Of a stretch of DNA of 64,000 bases, positions 62,227-64,000 are shown in pieces (the stretch's first letter is position 1; every line of letters starts with the position of its first letter). The stretch is from contig CAZCVP010000004.1 in assembly GCA_964501915.1 (NCBI GenBank), forward strand, positions 32,185-96,184, read 5' to 3'. Source of the stretch: CAYFPX01 sp964501915 (GTDB lineage Bacteria; Myxococcota_A; UBA796; CAJQPC01). Below the pieces are notes generated by a model that searched no databases, was not told where the DNA came from, and was given only the letters and a program-made list of their open reading frames with translations. A program made the position numbers and the translations under genes.

Positions 62227-63570
62227 ATGGCGGACTGGCACCCCGGAAGCTGGCGGCAGCGGCCGATCAGACAGCAGCCCGAGTACACGGACACCGAAGC
62301 GCTGGCCGGTGCGCTGGCCGAGGTCACGCGGCTCCCCCCCCTGGTCCACCCCGGCGAGGTCGACAGCCTGCGGGCCCAGCTCGCCCGGGCGGCCCGCGGC
62401 GAGGCCTTCCTGCTCCAGGGCGGGGACTGCGCCGAGCGGTTCGCGGACTGCACCCGAGGGCCGATCGAGAACAAGCTGAAGATCCTGCTCCAGATGAGCC
62501 TCGTGCTCACCTGGGGAGCGCGCATCCCGACGGTGCGCGTGGGGCGCATGGCCGGCCAGTACGCCAAGCCGCGCTCCAGCTCCTGGGAGACCGTGGACGG
62601 GCGCCAGGTGCCCTCCTACCGGGGCGACCACGTCAACAGCTTCGGGCTCGAGGCCCGGGAGCCCGATCCGGATCGCCTGGTCCAGGCCTACTTCCGCTCG
62701 GCCGCCACCCTGAATTACGTGCGCGCCCTGCTCGGTGGTGGCTTCGCCGACCTGCACCGCCCGGAGACCTGGGACCTGGGTTTCGTGCGCAGCGCCCGGC
62801 GCCGTGCGGACTACGAGCGCATGGTCGCCGCGATCACCGAGGCCCTGGAATTCGTCGAGGCCACCGGCGTGCAGACGGCCTCGGTCACCGGCCGGGTGGA
62901 CATCTTCAGCTCCCACGAGGGGCTGCTGCTCCCCTATGAGCAGGCCCTGACCGAGCGGGTGGGCGACCGCTGGTACAACCTCGGATCCCACTTCCAGTGG
63001 ATCGGCGATCGCACCCGCCAGGTGGACCACGCCCACGTCGAGTACTTCGGGGGGATCGCCAACCCGTTGGGCATCAAGGTCGGGCCGACCATGACCGCGC
63101 CGGAGCTGGTGGAGCTGCTGGAGCTGCTCAACCCCGACGACGAGCCCGGGAAGATCACCCTGATCACCCGCTTCGGCGCCGACCGCATCGACAACGAGCT
63201 GCCGCCCCTGATCGAGGCCGTGAAGGACAGCGGCCGCACCGTGGTCTGGTCCAGCGACCCGATGCACGGCAACACGGAGAAGACCAGCTCGGGTATCAAG
63301 ACCCGGGACTTCGACCGGATCCTGGACGAGCTGGACCAGGCCTTCACGCTGCACGCCGCCTGCGGCACCCGGCTCAGCGGCGTGCACTTCGAGCTGACCG
63401 GCGACAACGTGACCGAGTGCACCGGCGGCCCCCAGGAGCTGGGCGAGCACGACCTCGACCGGGCCTACGAGACCTTCTGCGATCCGCGCCTCAACTACGC
63501 CCAGGCGCTGGAGATGGCGTTCCTGATCGCGCGGGCCCTGCAGGACTTCCGGAACGTCGAGGGGGAGTGA
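62227..63570 (+). CDS. Class II 3-deoxy-7-phosphoheptulonate (DAHP) synthase
   Basis: 447 residues. The first shikimate-pathway enzyme, condensing phosphoenolpyruvate and erythrose-4-phosphate. Class II hallmarks: LLQGGDCAERFADC near residue 65, VRVGRMAGQYAKPRSS, VDHAHVEYFGGIANPLGIKVG, and WSSDPMHGNTEKTSSGIKTR. The metal-binding Cys, His, Glu and Asp of the family are present in these segments. The length agrees with plant and mycobacterial type II enzymes (about 450). The ATG at 62227 follows GGAGGGA. Feedback control in this class often comes from a chorismate mutase partner, which is not in the window. Confidence 0.95.
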   Translation: MADWHPGSWRQRPIRQQPEYTDTEALAGALAEVTRLPPLVHPGEVDSLRAQLARAARGEAFLLQGGDCAERFADCTRGPIENKLKILLQMSLVLTWGARIPTVRVGRMAGQYAKPRSSSWETVDGRQVPSYRGDHVNSFGLEAREPDPDRLVQAYFRSAATLNYVRALLGGGFADLHRPETWDLGFVRSARRRADYERMVAAITEALEFVEATGVQTASVTGRVDIFSSHEGLLLPYEQALTERVGDRWYNLGSHFQWIGDRTRQVDHAHVEYFGGIANPLGIKVGPTMTAPELVELLELLNPDDEPGKITLITRFGADRIDNELPPLIEAVKDSGRTVVWSSDPMHGNTEKTSSGIKTRDFDRILDELDQAFTLHAACGTRLSGVHFELTGDNVTECTGGPQELGEHDLDRAYETFCDPRLNYAQALEMAFLIARALQDFRNVEGE

Positions 63571-63582
63571 AGGGGGGCGGCC

Positions 63583-64000
63583 TCAAGGGTCCGGCAGCCT
63601 CAGCTTCCACCTCACCAGGGCCTCCCACACCCGCCAGGGCAACAGCCGCTTCGCCGTGAGCTGGGCCCGGGTCCCCCGGCCGGTGGGAATCCGCAGGGGA
63701 GGGGAGGACTCGGTCAGGGCACGGCGCACGGCCGCCACGACGGTCGTGACGGGCTCCGGATCGGCGAAGGCGGCGTCCTGGAGCTCGCGCACCCGCTCCG
63801 TGATCGCCGCGTAGGGCCCCTCGCCGACCCCCGCGCCGATGCCCTTCGAGGTCGGAAAGCCGGTGTCGGTGGCCCCGGGCTCCACCAGCACGACCGCCAC
63901 GCCGTGGGGGGCCAGCTCGAAGCGCAGCCCCTCGGCCCACCCCTCGAGGGCGAACTTGGAGGCGTTGTAGAGGGAGGACCCCGGGGCACCACGCCGCCCG
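63583..64000 (-). CDS. Short-chain dehydrogenase/reductase, N-terminus outside window
   Basis: About 139 C-terminal residues. The active-site YNASKFALEGWAEGLRFEL carries the Tyr-xxx-Lys pair, followed by VVLVEPGATDTGF, the strand and PG motif after the catalytic helix. The remainder is a less conserved C-terminal extension ending in RWKLRLPDP. The Rossmann GxxxGxG motif and catalytic Ser lie beyond the window edge. Substrate unknown. It converges on DAHP synthase, with 12 bases between stops. Confidence 0.85.
   Translation of the reverse strand, partial: GRRGAPGSSLYNASKFALEGWAEGLRFELAPHGVAVVLVEPGATDTGFPTSKGIGAGVGEGPYAAITERVRELQDAAFADPEPVTTVVAAVRRALTESSPPLRIPTGRGTRAQLTAKRLLPWRVWEALVRWKLRLPDP

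Overview
The window is 64 kb of very GC-rich DNA (roughly 70% by eye) from a bacterial chromosome. It is densely packed with genes on both strands. No phage, transposase, integrase, CRISPR, tRNA or rRNA is visible. The best guess for the source is a member of the Myxococcota (former Deltaproteobacteria). Supporting signs are lipoproteins with Asp/Thr-rich stalks followed by FG-GAP, RCC1 or other beta-propeller repeats, a MopE-type Asp-rich motif, a secreted PKD protein ending in a MYXO-CTERM-like tail, Ser/Thr kinases fused to large ATPase or Pro-Glu regions, and PAS-sigma54 activators. This taxonomic call is an inference. The sequence looks like a scaffolded draft: a 10-N gap with corrupted G/C-homopolymer flanks splits a kinase gene at 8051-8142, and one gene near 3.9 kb carries an apparent frameshift at a homopolymer.

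Layout. 1-6.7 kb: truncated PAS-sigma54 regulator, a membrane/multiheme cytochrome fusion, a frameshifted membrane protein, an exported protein and a TPR protein. 6.7-14.4 kb: giant kinase-ATPase-TPR protein, an acyltransferase, and two divergent propeller lipoproteins. 14.5-18.1 kb: small basic protein, DUF3516-type helicase, TrkA-C membrane protein. 18.2-24.8 kb: an RND/MMPL exporter divergent from a tight operon of acyl carrier protein, HxxxD acyltransferase, FAD oxidoreductase and acyl-adenylating ligase. This is a compact lipid or natural-product cassette without a ketosynthase, and the leading candidate for an undescribed system. 24.9-30.5 kb: CotH-like lipoprotein, sulfatase-like protein, frataxin (cyaY) with a polytopic membrane protein, and a FIST sensor protein. 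30.5-33.3 kb: rhomboid protease with extra domains, and a zinc-ribbon TPR protein.

33.3-34.0 kb is a 0.7 kb gene-free stretch, less GC-rich than its surroundings. It contains a run of perfect hairpins, one with a UUCG loop, and ends in a terminator-like stem; it probably encodes a structured RNA on the minus strand. 34.0-45.2 kb: purB, M18 aminopeptidase, two membrane-anchored unknowns, an orphan beta-class DNA methyltransferase, RCC1 lipoprotein, SGNH hydrolase, PKD protein and zinc-ribbon protein. 45.3-50.3 kb: clpS-clpA divergent from nth, whose Fe-S motif is altered, followed by a MopE/FG-GAP lipoprotein. 50.3-55.3 kb: an exported unknown, then a kinase-ABC transporter operon. 55.3-64 kb: M17 aminopeptidase, GT39-like protein, two cyclic-nucleotide-binding proteins, thioredoxin lipoprotein, class I aldolase, small lipoprotein, class II DAHP synthase and a truncated SDR.

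How they work together. Core metabolism and quality control (purB, fbaB, DAHP synthase, clpSA, nth, aminopeptidases, cyaY) are interspersed with envelope and surface functions. Most operons are two to five genes long, and their coupling is shown by ATGA or GTGA start-stop overlaps at 20881, 29146, 48654, 54079 and 54816.
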